64,000 nucleotides of DNA from Geodermatophilus obscurus (lineage in GTDB: Bacteria; Actinomycetota; Actinomycetes; Mycobacteriales; Geodermatophilaceae): NCBI RefSeq assembly GCF_900143215.1, contig NZ_FRDM01000013.1, positions 48,542 through 112,541 of the forward strand, in the 5' to 3' direction. Of the stretch, positions 27,125-36,690 are shown piece after piece; position 1 is the first letter of the stretch; each line of letters starts with the position of its first letter. The position numbers and the translations under genes were made by a program. The notes below the pieces were generated by a model, which was not told the origin of the DNA, searched no databases, and saw only the letters and a program-made list of their open reading frames with translations.

Positions 27125-27601
27125 TCAGCCGCGTGTCGCCGGTCCTCCCCGCGGCCGGGCACTTCCCCCGGTCGGGGGCGGTGGGGGTGGGGTCACGTAG
27201 TACAGCGGGCGGGTCCAGACCCACCGCAGCTGTACCCCGCTCCACAGCAGCGCTCCGACGACGACGGCCCAAGCCAGCGTGCGACGGTCGAGCCACCCGT
27301 TCTCCGGGAGCGCGTTGAGTACTGCGAAGAGCAGGAGCGCCTTCACGAAGAATGCACCCAGCGCCGCGGGGAGGGTGAAGCTGTCGTCGATCCGGCCGGC
27401 CCAGGCCACGACCACACCGGACACGACGAAGAACGCGGTCACGACGACCGCGCCGACGAGTACACCGATGGCGTCGTCCCACCCGGCCAGCAGACCGGTG
27501 ACCGAGGCGGCCACCGCGGCGACACCAGCGGTGACCACGGCACCGACCCGGAGGAACGACAGGTCCCAAGGGGCCTCGGGACGACTCGGGCCGGTGCTCA
27601 C
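27125..27601 (-). CDS. Four-helix membrane protein in the atp operon (AtpI-like)
   Basis: A 158-residue protein with four hydrophobic segments (for example VGAVVTAGVAAVAASVTGLL and [20 protein letters not shown]) and a Pro-rich C-terminus. GTG 27601 overlaps the wecA stop (GTGA), and the next atp gene begins 15 bases after it ends. Actinobacteria commonly have such a protein, sometimes called ATP synthase protein I, in this slot. Its function is not proven. Confidence 0.8.
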   Translation of the reverse strand: MSTGPSRPEAPWDLSFLRVGAVVTAGVAAVAASVTGLLAGWDDAIGVLVGAVVVTAFFVVSGVVVAWAGRIDDSFTLPAALGAFFVKALLLFAVLNALPENGWLDRRTLAWAVVVGALLWSGVQLRWVWTRPLYYVTPPPPPPTGGSARPRGGPATRG

Positions 27602-28854
27602 GGGACTCCCTGGGGTGACGGCGACGGCTTGCCGGCCGGGTCGGCCGGCCGGCCCTGGACGGAGGGCGCGGTGGCGCGCAGCGTCCGCGCGGTGGGGTGG
27701 TCGGCCCGGCTGCGCTGACGCTGGGCCTCGAGCTCCGCGGCACGGGCCTCGCGGGCGGCCCGCCGGGCGCGCGGGCTGAGGACGACGACGACGCCGAGGA
27801 CGAGCAGCACCGCGATGCCGACGAGCAGCTCCACCCGACCCCCGGTGATGGACAGCCCCACCGCCCCGAAGGAGAGCAGCGCGGCCCAGAAGTACATGAC
27901 CAGCACCGCGCGCCGGTGCGAGTGCCCGATGGCCAGCAGCCGGTGGTGCAGGTGCATCTTGTCCGGAGAGAACGGCGAGCGGCCGCGCAGGCTGCGGCGG
28001 ACGACGGCCATGACCAGGTCGATGAACGGGATGGAGAGCACCGCGATCGGCACCAGCAGCGGCAGGGCCAGCGGCAGCAGGGTGGCCGCGGAGTCGAACG
28101 TCTGCGGGTCGGCCTGCCCGGTCGCCGAGACCGCGGCCGCGGAGAGCATCAGGCCGACGAGCATCGAGCCGGAGTCGCCCATGAAGATGCGGGCCGGGCT
28201 GAAGTTGTGCGGCAGGAAGCCCAGGCAGGCGCCGGCCAGGACCGCGGTGATCAGCGTCGGGGCGCTCGCGATGTCGTCGTAGCCCTCGACCCCGAGGTGG
28301 TAGCTGTAGGCGAAGAAGGCCAGCGCGGCGATCGCGGAGACACCCGCGGCCAGGCCGTCGAGGCCGTCGATGAAGTTCAGCGCGTTGACCGTGAGCACGG
28401 TCAGCAGCAGGGTCAGCGGAACGCCGATGTCGGGTCCGAGCGAGAGCGTCCCGATGTCGGCGACCGGCAGGAAGACGAAGGCCAGCTGGACGCCGAGCAG
28501 GACCATGACACCGGCCGCGGCGATCTGGCCGGTGAGCTTGGTGAGCGCGTCCAGGCCCCACTTGTCGTCGAGCACCCCGAGTGCGCAGATGAGCCCACCG
28601 GCGGCCAGGACGGCGGCGGTCTGGGAGTCGTCGAAGGTGCGCTGCAGCGCGGGCAGCCGGGTGGCGACCAGCACCGCCGCGGCGACCCCCAGGTACATCG
28701 CGACGCCGCCCCCGCGGGGGGTGGGGATGACGTGCACGTCCCGTTCGCGCGGCGCCGCCATCATCCGCAGCCGGACCGCCGCCAGCCGCACCACCGGGGT
28801 GGCCAGGTAGGTGACCAGCCCCGCGGTGAGCAGGACGACGGCGTACTCGCGCAT
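27598..28854 (-). CDS. wecA: Undecaprenyl-phosphate glycosyl-1-phosphate transferase (WecA/TagO, MraY family)
   Basis: A 418-residue polytopic membrane enzyme with about ten helices. The catalytic loops show LGVLDDKWGLD, NALNFIDGLDGLAAG, FMGDSGSM and the histidine-rich DKMHLHHRLL. It moves a GlcNAc-1-phosphate-type sugar from UDP-sugar to undecaprenyl or decaprenyl phosphate and starts wall polymer synthesis. It heads the atp cluster here as in mycobacteria (Rv1302). A basic C-terminal extension of about 40 residues is present. No clear ribosome binding site precedes ATG 28854. Confidence 0.92.
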   Translation of the reverse strand: MREYAVVLLTAGLVTYLATPVVRLAAVRLRMMAAPRERDVHVIPTPRGGGVAMYLGVAAAVLVATRLPALQRTFDDSQTAAVLAAGGLICALGVLDDKWGLDALTKLTGQIAAAGVMVLLGVQLAFVFLPVADIGTLSLGPDIGVPLTLLLTVLTVNALNFIDGLDGLAAGVSAIAALAFFAYSYHLGVEGYDDIASAPTLITAVLAGACLGFLPHNFSPARIFMGDSGSMLVGLMLSAAAVSATGQADPQTFDSAATLLPLALPLLVPIAVLSIPFIDLVMAVVRRSLRGRSPFSPDKMHLHHRLLAIGHSHRRAVLVMYFWAALLSFGAVGLSITGGRVELLVGIAVLLVLGVVVVLSPRARRAAREARAAELEAQRQRSRADHPTARTLRATAPSVQGRPADPAGKPSPSPQGVP

Positions 28855-29021
28855 GGGTCAGGCGGCGCCGGGGCCGGTCACGGGCGAGTGCGTCCGGCCG
28901 GAGGCGGTGCCCCAGGAGCGGGTGCTCATCGCGGCGGATCTCCCGGGGATCGACGACGGACTGGAGTCCCACGGTATCGCTCCGGCGCCCCACCCATCGT
29001 CAGCCGCTGAGCGCCGGCCGC

Positions 29022-29696
29022 CTAGTCGACGATCTCGGGGACGACCTCTCGCAACCGGTCGACCGGGACGGCACCGACCCGCAGCACCCGCGGCGCCGGC
29101 ACGGTGCAGTCGACGATCGTGCTCGCGGCGGACCCGGTGCGCGGTCCGCCGTCCAGGACGACGGCCGCGTGCACCCCGAGCTGGGCGACGGCCTCGTCGG
29201 CGGTGGTGGCGGCCGGGCGGCCGGAACGGTTGGCGCTGGAGACCGCGAGCGGGCCGGTGCGCCGCAGCAGGTCGCGGGCGACCTCGTCGTCGGGCAGCCG
29301 GACGGCGACGGTGCCCTCGGCGTCCCCGAGGTCCCAGGCCAGGGACGACGCGTGCTCGAGCACCAGGGTCAGCCCGCCGGGCCAGAACGCCTCGGCCAGC
29401 CGCGTCGCGACCGGCGGGACCACGTCGACCAGCCCGACCAGCGTGGAGGCCTCACCGATGAGCACCGGGACCGGCATCGTGCGGCCGCGGTTCTTCGCGG
29501 CCAGCAGCGCGGCGACCGCCGGCGGGGTGAAGGCGTCGGCAGCGACGCCGTACACGGTGTCGGTGGGCATCAGCACCAGCTCGCCCCTGCCGATCGCCGC
29601 CGCCGCGGCGTCCAGCCCGGCGGCGCGGGCGTCGGGGTCGGAGCAGTCGTAGGTCGCCGGGGTCGAAGACGGAGCCACGGAGGGCGAGTCTGTCAT
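29022..29696 (-). CDS. tsaC: L-threonylcarbamoyladenylate synthase
   Basis: A 224-residue TsaC/Sua5 (YrdC) enzyme that makes threonylcarbamoyl-AMP for the t6A37 modification of tRNAs. Key segments are GELVLMPTDTVYGVAADA (PTDTVYG), KNRGRTMPVPVLI and SSANRSGRPA. There is no C-terminal Sua5 domain, so the short TsaC form is present. ATG 29696 overlaps the prmC stop by four bases. Confidence 0.95.
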   Translation of the reverse strand: MTDSPSVAPSSTPATYDCSDPDARAAGLDAAAAAIGRGELVLMPTDTVYGVAADAFTPPAVAALLAAKNRGRTMPVPVLIGEASTLVGLVDVVPPVATRLAEAFWPGGLTLVLEHASSLAWDLGDAEGTVAVRLPDDEVARDLLRRTGPLAVSSANRSGRPAATTADEAVAQLGVHAAVVLDGGPRTGSAASTIVDCTVPAPRVLRVGAVPVDRLREVVPEIVD

Positions 29697-30541
29697 CCCC
29701 CGCTCCGGTGCGCGGTCGTGTACCGAGGACGGCCGGCCAGGTCGGGGTGGTCCTCGACGTCGGTCCAGCCGCCGGAGGCCCGCACCAGCGCGGGCAGCGC
29801 GCTCCCCTGCTGGTCGGCGTGCTCGATGCCCAGCCCGCCACCGGGCCGGAGCAGCCTGGCGGCGGTGCGCAGCAGCCCGCGGACGACGTCGAGTCCGTCG
29901 GGGCCGCCCCACAGCGCGAGCGGCGGGTCGTGGTCGGCCACCTCACGCGGCACCATGGCGTCGTCGGGCACGTAGGGCGGGTTGGAGACGACGAGGTCGA
30001 CCGCGCCGTCGAGCTCCCGCAGGAGGCCCGGGTCGGTCATGTCGCCCGACAGCACCTCGACGGGGGTGTCCCCCGCCGCGGCGCGGGTGGCGGCGTTGTG
30101 CCGGGTCCACTCGATCGCGCCGGGATCGCGCTCGACGGCGGTGATCCGCGCGCCGGGGTGCTCGTGCGCGATCGACAGCGCGATGGCGCCCGAACCGCTG
30201 CCGAGGTCGACGACGACCGGCTCGGCGACCCCGGCCAGCCGCGCCAGCGCCCACTCGACGAGCTGCTCGGTCTCCGGCCGCGGCACGAAGACGCCCGGAC
30301 CGACGGCGAGCTCGAGGGAACGGAACGGGGCGCGGCCGGTGAGGTGCTGCAGCGGCACCCGGTCGGCGCGCTGCCCGGCGAGGGTCGCGAACCGGGCGAC
30401 CGCGTCGTCCGGCACCTCGGCGAGGGTGAGCAGGCCGGCGCGCGAGACGCCGAGGACGTGGGCGAGCAGCAGCTCGGCGTCCACCCGTGGCGACTCGACC
30501 CCGGCGGCGGCGAGCCGCCGCGCGGCGTCGGTGAGCAGCAA
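29693..30541 (-). CDS. prmC: Peptide chain release factor N5-glutamine methyltransferase
   Basis: A 282-residue methyltransferase acting on the Gln of the GGQ motif in release factors. An N-terminal helical domain is followed by an SAM fold with VVDLGSGSGAIAL and the substrate motif NPPY. It lies directly after prfA, its substrate's gene. The start is unclear: TTG 30541 is the first standard option, but CTG 30553, overlapping the prfA stop as CTGA, would give the homologous N-terminus [10 protein letters not shown]. Confidence 0.95.
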   Translation of the reverse strand: MLLTDAARRLAAAGVESPRVDAELLLAHVLGVSRAGLLTLAEVPDDAVARFATLAGQRADRVPLQHLTGRAPFRSLELAVGPGVFVPRPETEQLVEWALARLAGVAEPVVVDLGSGSGAIALSIAHEHPGARITAVERDPGAIEWTRHNAATRAAAGDTPVEVLSGDMTDPGLLRELDGAVDLVVSNPPYVPDDAMVPREVADHDPPLALWGGPDGLDVVRGLLRTAARLLRPGGGLGIEHADQQGSALPALVRASGGWTDVEDHPDLAGRPRYTTAHRSGG

Positions 30542-30549
30542 CCGGGTGT

Positions 30550-31626
30550 TCAGGAGCCGGCCGCCAGCAGCTCGGCGGCGTGCGCGCGGGTGAGCGCGTC
30601 GATGACCGGGTCGAGCTCGCCGTCGAGCACCTGGTCGAGGTTGTGCGCCTTGAAGCCGACCCGGTGGTCGGAGATCCGGCTCTCCGGGAAGTTGTAGGTG
30701 CGCACCCGCTCGCTGCGGTCGACGGTGCGGACCTGGCTGCGACGCTGGTCGCTGGCGGCCGCGGCGGCCTCCTCGCGGGCGGCGGCCAGCAGCCGGGAGC
30801 GCAGCACGCGCAGTGCCGACTCCCGGTTCTGCAGCTGGCTCTTCTCGTTCTGCGAGCTGACGACGATGCCGGTCGGCAGGTGGGTGATCCGGACGGCGGA
30901 GTCGGTGGTGTTCACGCTCTGCCCGCCGGGGCCCGAGGAGCGGAAGACGTCGATGCGCAGGTCGTTCGGGTCGACGGTGACGTCGACCTCCTCCGCCTCG
31001 GGCAGCACCAGGACGCCGACGGCGGAGGTGTGGATGCGGCCCTGTGACTCGGTGACCGGCACCCGCTGGACCCGGTGCACGCCGCCCTCGAACTTCAGCC
31101 GCGACCAGATGCCCTCGTCGGTGCGGGACTTGATCGCGATCGAGACGTCCTTGTAGCCGCCCAGGTCGGCGGGGACGGCGTCGAGCACCTCGGTGGCCCA
31201 GCCGCGGCGCTCGGCGTAGCGCAGGTACATGCGCAGCAGGTCGCCGGCGAACAGCGCCGACTCCGCGCCGCCCTCCCCCGCCTTGATCTCGAGGATGACG
31301 TCCTTGTCGTCGTCGGGGTCCTTGGGCAGCAACAGCTCGCGCAGCCGCTCCTCCAGTTCGGGCACCCGCTGCTCGAGCGCCGCGGCCTCGGCGGCGAAGG
31401 AGGCGTCCTCGTCGGCGAGCTCGCGGGCGGCGGTGAGGTCGTCGCGGACGGCGTCCAGCGCGCGCTTGGTCTGCACCAGGGGGGCCAGCTGCGCGTAGCG
31501 GCGGCCCAGCCGGCGGGCACGGGCGGCGTCGGCGTGGACGGCCGGGTCGGCGAGCTCGGTCTCCAGCGCGGCGTGCTCGGCCAGCAGCCCGCTCAGCCGC
31601 TCAGGCGTGGCGTCGGTGCTGCTCAT
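30550..31626 (-). CDS. prfA: Peptide chain release factor 1
   Basis: A 358-residue factor that recognises UAA and UAG. The tripeptide anticodon region reads [15 protein letters not shown] (Pro-Val-Thr marks RF1, not RF2) and the catalytic loop is [11 protein letters not shown] 31626 has GAGAGG upstream. It forms an operon with prmC and tsaC downstream. Confidence 0.98.
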   Translation of the reverse strand: MSSTDATPERLSGLLAEHAALETELADPAVHADAARARRLGRRYAQLAPLVQTKRALDAVRDDLTAARELADEDASFAAEAAALEQRVPELEERLRELLLPKDPDDDKDVILEIKAGEGGAESALFAGDLLRMYLRYAERRGWATEVLDAVPADLGGYKDVSIAIKSRTDEGIWSRLKFEGGVHRVQRVPVTESQGRIHTSAVGVLVLPEAEEVDVTVDPNDLRIDVFRSSGPGGQSVNTTDSAVRITHLPTGIVVSSQNEKSQLQNRESALRVLRSRLLAAAREEAAAAASDQRRSQVRTVDRSERVRTYNFPESRISDHRVGFKAHNLDQVLDGELDPVIDALTRAHAAELLAAGS

Positions 31627-31687
31627 GCGGGCGGCCTCTCGAACAGCGGCGCTCTCCGCGGAGAACGCCGGGATGGGCTGGACACGA

Positions 31688-31728
31688 CGACGGCGCCCGC
31701 CCCACACGAGGTGGGACGGGCGCCGTCG
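31688..31728 (-). terminator. Terminator of rpmE
   Basis: Arms CGACGGCGCCCG and CGGGCGCCGTCG, continuing inward as CCCAC and GTGGG with one mismatch and loop ACGAG. It lies seven bases beyond the rpmE stop. Confidence 0.85.
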
Positions 31729-31734
31729 GGGGGG

Positions 31735-31959
31735 CTACTGGCCGGCGCCGGCGTTGCGCTTGCCGAACCGCTTCTCGAAGCGGGCCACGCGGCCGCCGGT
31801 GTCCAGGATCCGCTGCTTGCCCGTGTAGAAGGGGTGGCAGGCGGAGCAGGTCTCGACGGTCAGCGTGCCGCCGGGCGCCGTGCTGCGGGTGGTGAAGGTG
31901 TTCCCGCAACCACAGGTCACCGTGGTGGTGTGGTAGTCGGGGTGGATGCCGGGCTTCAT
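31735..31959 (-). CDS. rpmE: 50S ribosomal protein L31, zinc-binding form
   Basis: A 74-residue protein. Cys16, Cys18, Cys38 and Cys41 (CGC and CSAC) form the zinc site of the C+ type. The ending [12 protein letters not shown] is typical. The gene lies between rho and prfA as in most actinobacteria and has its own terminator. Confidence 0.97.
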   Translation of the reverse strand: MKPGIHPDYHTTTVTCGCGNTFTTRSTAPGGTLTVETCSACHPFYTGKQRILDTGGRVARFEKRFGKRNAGAGQ

Positions 31960-32072
31960 GTCGCCTCTTCCGGGAGTCTGTGCCGTTCGGGTGGTCGAAC
32001 GCCGGCGGCCGGTCGGTCATTCCGGCCGGGCAGCGGGGCTCGGTCGCTCAGTATCCCTGCCAGGTGCGGGGC

Positions 32073-32156
32073 TGGAACGGCCTGGTGGGTTGCTGGAACG
32101 GCCCCGGTGCAGGGTCCCGCGCCGAGCCTGCGAGGCGTGGGGGGCACCGGGGTCCT
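32073..32156 (-). repeat. Post-stop hairpin repeat, copy 9
   Basis: On the minus strand the rho TGA is followed at once by AGGACCCC. Outer stem CCCCGGTGC pairs with GCACCGGGG; inner stem CGCC pairs with GGCG around the exact loop TCGCAGGCTC. Both stems are variant but fully paired. CTGGAACGGCC occurs twice in the flank. Confidence 0.8.
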
Positions 32157-34283
32157 TCAGTCGTTACCGGGACCGAGCGTCGTCTTCTGGATCTGCATGA
32201 GGAACTCGATGTTGTTGCGCGTCTTGCGCAGCTTGTCGAGCAGCAGCTCCAGCGCCTGCTGCGGCTCGAGCGCGGCGAGCACCCGGCGCAGCTTGATGAC
32301 GATGGCCAGCTCGTCGGGCGACATGAGGATCTCCTCCTTGCGCGTGCCCGACGCGTTGACGTCGACGGCCGGGAAGACCCGCTTGTCCGCCAGGCGGCGG
32401 TCCAGCTTGATCTCCGCGTTACCGGTGCCCTTGAACTCCTCGAAGATGACCGTGTCCATCGTCGAGCCGGTCTCGACCAGCGCCGAGGCGATGATGGTCA
32501 GCGAGCCGCCGTTCTCGATGTTGCGGGCGGCACCGAGGAAGCGCTTGGGCGGGTAGAGCGCGGTGGAGTCGACACCGCCGGAGAGGATGCGGCCGCTGGC
32601 GGGGGCCGCCAGGTTGTAGGCGCGGCCCAGGCGGGTGATCGAGTCCAGCAGGACGACGACGTCGTGGCCCATCTCGACCAGTCGCTTGGCCCGCTCGATG
32701 GACAGCTCGGCGACCGTGGTGTGGTCCGACGGCGGCCGGTCGAAGGTCGAGGCGATGACCTCGCCCTTCACCGAACGCTGCATGTCGGTGACCTCCTCGG
32801 GCCGCTCGTCGACGAGGACGACCATGAGGTGGCACTCGGGGTTGTTCGTCGTGATCGCGTTGGCGATCGACTGCAGCACCATCGTCTTGCCGGCCTTGGG
32901 AGGCGACACGATGAGGGCGCGCTGCCCCTTGCCGATCGGCATGACCAGGTCGATGACCCGGGTCGTCAGCTGGTGCGACTCGGTCTCCAGCCGCAGCCGC
33001 TCCTGCGGGTAGAGCGGGGTCAGCTTGGTGAACTCCGGACGCTGCCGGGCCTGCTCGGGTTCCAGGCCGTTGACGGTGTCCAGCCGGACGAGCGCGTTGT
33101 ACTTGTCCTTGCGCTCGCCCTCGCGGGGCTGGCGGACGGCGCCGGTGATCGCGTCACCGCGGCGCAGGCCGTAACGGCGCACCTGGGACAAGGAGACGTA
33201 GACGTCGTTCGGGCCGGTCAGGTAGCCCGAGGTGCGGACGAACGCGTAGTTGTCGAGCACGTCGAGGATGCCGGCGACCGGCAGCAGGACGTCGTCCTCG
33301 CTGACGGTCGGCTCGTTCTGGTCGAACCGCTCGCGGTTGTTGTTGCCGCGGCGGTTGCGGTCCCGGTAGCGGCGACCCCGGCGGCCACGACCGCCCTCGA
33401 AGTCGTCGTCGTCCTCGTCGGTGCGGTTGTCGTTCCCGCGGTCGGTGCGTTCGGTGCGGTTGTCGTTCCGGTTGTCCGGCCGGCCGCCGCGCTCGCCCCG
33501 GTCGGGACCGCGGTTGCCGTCCCGCTCGCTCCGGTTGCCATCGCGCTCGCTCCGGTTGCCGCGCTCGGCGCGGTCGCCGCCGTCCCGGTTGCCCTCACGC
33601 TCACGGGCGTCGCCACGGTTGGCGCCGTCGCGCTCGCCGCGGTTGCGCCCACGGTCGCGGTTGCGCTGCGGACGGTCGCCCTCGGTGCGCTCGCCGTCGG
33701 TCTGCTCGGGAGCCGTACCGGCTGCGGAGGCGGGGGCCTCGGCGCGCGGCTCGGCTGCCGCAGCGGAGCTCTCGACCGCCGGAGCGGAGCCCTCGACCGC
33801 CGGAGCGGAGCCCTCGACCGCCGGAGCGGAACCCTCGGCTGTCGGGGCGCCGGCAGGCCGGCTGGCCGCCCGACGGCGGCGCGGTGCGGCCTCGGTGCCC
33901 GCGGCCGTCGACGAGGTCAGCGGGCCGCCGTTGGCGCCTCCGCTGATCGGGGCCTCGACGGGTGCGGCCGTGGCGGCACCCCCGCGGGCGGTGTCGGTGC
34001 TGCGAGCGGCCGGGATGTCGGCGGGGGCGCCGTCGGTGGAGGCGCCACCAGTGCTCTCCCCGCCCACCTGGCGGGCGGAGATGGCGGCGACCAGGTCGCC
34101 CTTGCGCATCCGGCCGGTGCCGGAGATGCCGAGCTCGGCGGCCAGGCGCTGCAACTCGGGCAGCAGCATGCCGGAGAGCCCGCTGCCGCGGCGACGGGTG
34201 CGGCCCGTCGTCCCAGAGGCGGCAGGTGCCTCGTCGGTGCCTGCGCCCTGCGGCGCGGTGACGAGGTCGGTGGTCTCGCTCAC
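32157..34283 (-). CDS. rho: Transcription termination factor Rho with long disordered insert
   Basis: A 708-residue protein, against about 420 in E. coli. Residues 38-72 are the Rho N-terminal helix bundle ([20 protein letters not shown]). A disordered Arg/Asp/Asn/Gly-rich insert runs to about 325 with repeats such as [10 protein letters not shown]. The RNA-binding OB fold follows ([19 protein letters not shown]), then the ATPase with Walker A PPKAGKT at 461-467. Actinobacterial Rho proteins carry such inserts, which widen RNA binding. The start is GTG with AAGGA seven bases upstream, and a leader of about 180 bases may allow autoregulation. Confidence 0.97.
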   Translation of the reverse strand: MSETTDLVTAPQGAGTDEAPAASGTTGRTRRRGSGLSGMLLPELQRLAAELGISGTGRMRKGDLVAAISARQVGGESTGGASTDGAPADIPAARSTDTARGGAATAAPVEAPISGGANGGPLTSSTAAGTEAAPRRRRAASRPAGAPTAEGSAPAVEGSAPAVEGSAPAVESSAAAAEPRAEAPASAAGTAPEQTDGERTEGDRPQRNRDRGRNRGERDGANRGDAREREGNRDGGDRAERGNRSERDGNRSERDGNRGPDRGERGGRPDNRNDNRTERTDRGNDNRTDEDDDDFEGGRGRRGRRYRDRNRRGNNNRERFDQNEPTVSEDDVLLPVAGILDVLDNYAFVRTSGYLTGPNDVYVSLSQVRRYGLRRGDAITGAVRQPREGERKDKYNALVRLDTVNGLEPEQARQRPEFTKLTPLYPQERLRLETESHQLTTRVIDLVMPIGKGQRALIVSPPKAGKTMVLQSIANAITTNNPECHLMVVLVDERPEEVTDMQRSVKGEVIASTFDRPPSDHTTVAELSIERAKRLVEMGHDVVVLLDSITRLGRAYNLAAPASGRILSGGVDSTALYPPKRFLGAARNIENGGSLTIIASALVETGSTMDTVIFEEFKGTGNAEIKLDRRLADKRVFPAVDVNASGTRKEEILMSPDELAIVIKLRRVLAALEPQQALELLLDKLRKTRNNIEFLMQIQKTTLGPGND
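33771..33838 (-). repeat. Tandem 21-bp repeat inside rho
   Basis: Just over three 21-bp units (starting at 33771, 33792 and 33813) encode the heptapeptide SAPAVEG repeated within the disordered part of Rho. The frame is preserved, so unit number can vary without harm. Confidence 0.8.
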
Positions 34284-34472
34284 GTACAGGTCCTTCCCTG
34301 CGGAGACCTGCGCCTACCAGCGCAGGGGGTGGTCCGGCCCCTCCCGCCCGTTCGTCGAGCGGACAGCAGGAGAAGCGGGATCCAGTGGGTGCGGAGCGGT
34401 TCTGCGGCGACGGACATCGAATCGTCTGCAACGCCCCGCGCGAGGCTCGCCCGACTGGGCGGCTACGCCGTG

Positions 34473-34501
34473 AGCCTAGTGCTGGCCCACGGACACGACA
34501 A
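34473..34501 (-). promoter_or_regulatory. Candidate rho promoter
   Basis: On the minus strand TTGTCG (34501-34496) and TAGGCT (34478-34473) are 17 bases apart, a good sigma-70-like spacing. Transcription would start about 180 bases before the rho GTG. Confidence 0.45.
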
Positions 34502-34531
34502 CACCGATCGGAACCGGCGTGTTCCTCGTTA

Positions 34532-35443
34532 TCAAGACGATACCCCAGGGGTCCCGACCTGCACGTCTGCACCGCGGGGATCGACGTCCAGGACGCGCAC
34601 GGACCAACCCGGAGGAGTGAGATCCCTCACCCCGCGCAGCCCGTCGACGCCGGCGGAGCGCCGGGTGAGGACGAGCAGGCTCGGTCCCGCCCCGGAGACG
34701 ACGGCGGCGTGACCGGCCGCGCGCAGCCGCTCGAGCAGCCGGGCGGAGTCCGGCATGACGGCCGCGCGCTGCTGCTGGTGCAGCCGGTCCTCGGTCGCGT
34801 CGAGCAGCAGGCCGGGTGCGGCGGTCAGCGCGTGCACCAGCAGCGCGGCCCGCCCGGCGTTGAAGGAGGCGTCGGCGTGCGGAACGGCGTCGGGCAGCAG
34901 CCCGCGGGCGAGGTGCGTGGACAGCGTTCCGTCGGGGACGAGCACCACCGGCACCAGGTCGGGCGAGACCTCGAGCTGCTCGGCGCGGGCACCGCCATCG
35001 GTCACCCACGACAGCGTCGCGCCGCCGAGCAGGCACGGGGCGACGTTGTCCGGGTGCCCCTCCAGCTCGGTGGCGAGCCGCAGCACGGCGTCCCGGTCGA
35101 CGCCCGGGACGTCGGGGCACAGCGCCCAGGCGCCGACCAGACCGGCGACCACCGCGGCGGCCGACGAGCCCATCCCCCGCCCCTGCGGGATGCCGTTCCG
35201 CGCGACGACGGCCAGCCCCGGCGGCGTCCAGCCGAGCGCATCGCACCCGGCGCGGAACGCCCGGACGACGAGGTGCGACTCGTCGGTGGGCAGCGTGTGC
35301 GCTCCCTCGCCGGTCAGCGCGACCTCGAGCCCGCTGTGCCGGACGGTGAACTCGACGACGTCGTGGCAGGACAGCGCCAGCCCGGCGCTGTCGAACGCCG
35401 GGCCGAGGTTGGCGCTGGTCGCGGGCACGCGGACGCGCACCAC
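34532..35443 (-). CDS. thrB: Homoserine kinase
   Basis: A 303-residue GHMP-family kinase that makes O-phospho-L-homoserine for threonine synthase. The N-terminus VRVRVPATSANLGPAFDSAG and the ATP loop GIPQGRGMGSSAAA are diagnostic. GTG 35443 is preferred because homology begins there; the upstream bases belong to a repeat element that separates thrB from thrC by 161 bases, an unusually large gap for this operon. Confidence 0.95.
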   Translation of the reverse strand: MVRVRVPATSANLGPAFDSAGLALSCHDVVEFTVRHSGLEVALTGEGAHTLPTDESHLVVRAFRAGCDALGWTPPGLAVVARNGIPQGRGMGSSAAAVVAGLVGAWALCPDVPGVDRDAVLRLATELEGHPDNVAPCLLGGATLSWVTDGGARAEQLEVSPDLVPVVLVPDGTLSTHLARGLLPDAVPHADASFNAGRAALLVHALTAAPGLLLDATEDRLHQQQRAAVMPDSARLLERLRAAGHAAVVSGAGPSLLVLTRRSAGVDGLRGVRDLTPPGWSVRVLDVDPRGADVQVGTPGVSS

Positions 35444-35454
35444 CTCGGCCGCGT

Positions 35455-35590
35455 CCGGGGTCGGCCCGCTGCAGGGTCCCGCCGCGGCCCCGTCCCGAGG
35501 CTCCCCGGGAGCCTGCGAGCGGTGCGGAGGACGGGGTCCGTCCACGGTGGGGGGCAGGGGGTCCTCCTCCGAGCAGAGGGCAGGACGTGG
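35455..35590 (-). repeat. Hairpin repeat, copy 10, between thrC and thrB
   Basis: A long copy on the minus strand with GGACCCCGTCC, core CTCGCAGGCTC, outer arm GGACGGGG and the tail GGGACCCTGCAG. Part of a second unit (GAGGACCCCCTGCC) lies nearer thrC. It splits two genes that are otherwise in one operon. Confidence 0.75.
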
Positions 35591-35604
35591 TCCGTCCGTC
35601 TGGA

Positions 35605-36690
35605 TCACAGGCCGAGCTGCGCGGCGGCGGTTGCGGCGTCGACCGGCACGGTCACCGGGGCCGGTGCGCCGGAGATCGCCCACTCCGGGTCCTTGAGGCC
35701 GTTGCCGGTGACGGTGCAGACGACCCGCTGTCCCGGCTCGAGCTCGCCGGCCTCGGCGACCTGCAGCAGACCGGCGACCGACGCGGCGGACGCCGGCTCG
35801 ACGAAGACCGCCTCGGTGCGGGCCAGCAGCCGGTAGGCCGCGAGGATGGCCCGGTCGGTGACGGCGTCGATCCGGCCGCCGGACTCGTCCCGGGCGGCCA
35901 GCGCCTTGGTCCAGGACGCCGGGTTGCCGATGCGGATGGCGGTGGCGATGGTCTGCGGCTGCTCGACGACCTGCCCGGTGACGATCGGGGCGGCGCCGGC
36001 GGCCTGGAAGCCCCACATGCGCGGCGTCCTCGCGGCGGTGCCGTCGGCGGCGTACTCGCGGTAGCCCTGCCAGTACGCCGTGATGTTGCCGGCGTTGCCG
36101 ACCGGCAGGCAGTGGATGTCCGGGGCCTCGCCGAGCACGTCGACGATCTCGAACGAGGCGGTCTTCTGCCCCTCGATCCGGTACTGGTTGACGCTGTTGA
36201 CCAAGCTGACCGGGTAGTCGATCGCCAGCTTGCTGGCCAGCGCGAGGCAGTCGTCGAAGTTGCCGTCGACCTGCAGCAGCTTGGCGCCGTGCACCAGCGC
36301 CTGCGCCAGCTTGCCCAGCGCGATCTTGCCCTGCGGGACGAGGACGGCGCAGGCCATCCCGGCGCGGGCCGCGTAGGCGGCGGCGCTGGCGCTGGTGTTG
36401 CCGGTGGACGCGCAGATGACCGCCTGGGCGCCCTCCTCCTTGGCCTTGGTGATGGCCATGGTCATCCCGCGGTCCTTGAACGACCCGGTCGGGTTGGCGC
36501 CCTCGACCTTGAGGTAGACGTCGCAGCCGGTGCGGCGGGACAGCTCCTGCGCCGGCACCAGCGGGGTCGCCCCCTCCTGCAGGGTGACCACCGGGGTGCT
36601 GTCGCTCACCGGCAGCCGCGGGCGGTAGGCCTCGATGAGCCCCGGCCACAGCGGGGAGACGGTGCCCCGCACGGGCAGCTGCGTCGTCAT
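35605..36690 (-). CDS. thrC: Threonine synthase
   Basis: A 361-residue PLP enzyme converting O-phosphohomoserine to threonine. The PLP lysine is in [11 protein letters not shown] and the phosphate-binding Gly-rich loop is PVGNAGNI. It overlaps the hom stop by four bases (ATGA). The length matches the short actinobacterial form. Confidence 0.97.
   Translation of the reverse strand: MTTQLPVRGTVSPLWPGLIEAYRPRLPVSDSTPVVTLQEGATPLVPAQELSRRTGCDVYLKVEGANPTGSFKDRGMTMAITKAKEEGAQAVICASTGNTSASAAAYAARAGMACAVLVPQGKIALGKLAQALVHGAKLLQVDGNFDDCLALASKLAIDYPVSLVNSVNQYRIEGQKTASFEIVDVLGEAPDIHCLPVGNAGNITAYWQGYREYAADGTAARTPRMWGFQAAGAAPIVTGQVVEQPQTIATAIRIGNPASWTKALAARDESGGRIDAVTDRAILAAYRLLARTEAVFVEPASAASVAGLLQVAEAGELEPGQRVVCTVTGNGLKDPEWAISGAPAPVTVPVDAATAAAQLGL

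Noticed and set aside
33771..33838. Regularly spaced repeats that might suggest a CRISPR array
   Set aside because: The units are contiguous 21-bp repeats without spacers, lie in frame inside rho, and encode a heptapeptide.
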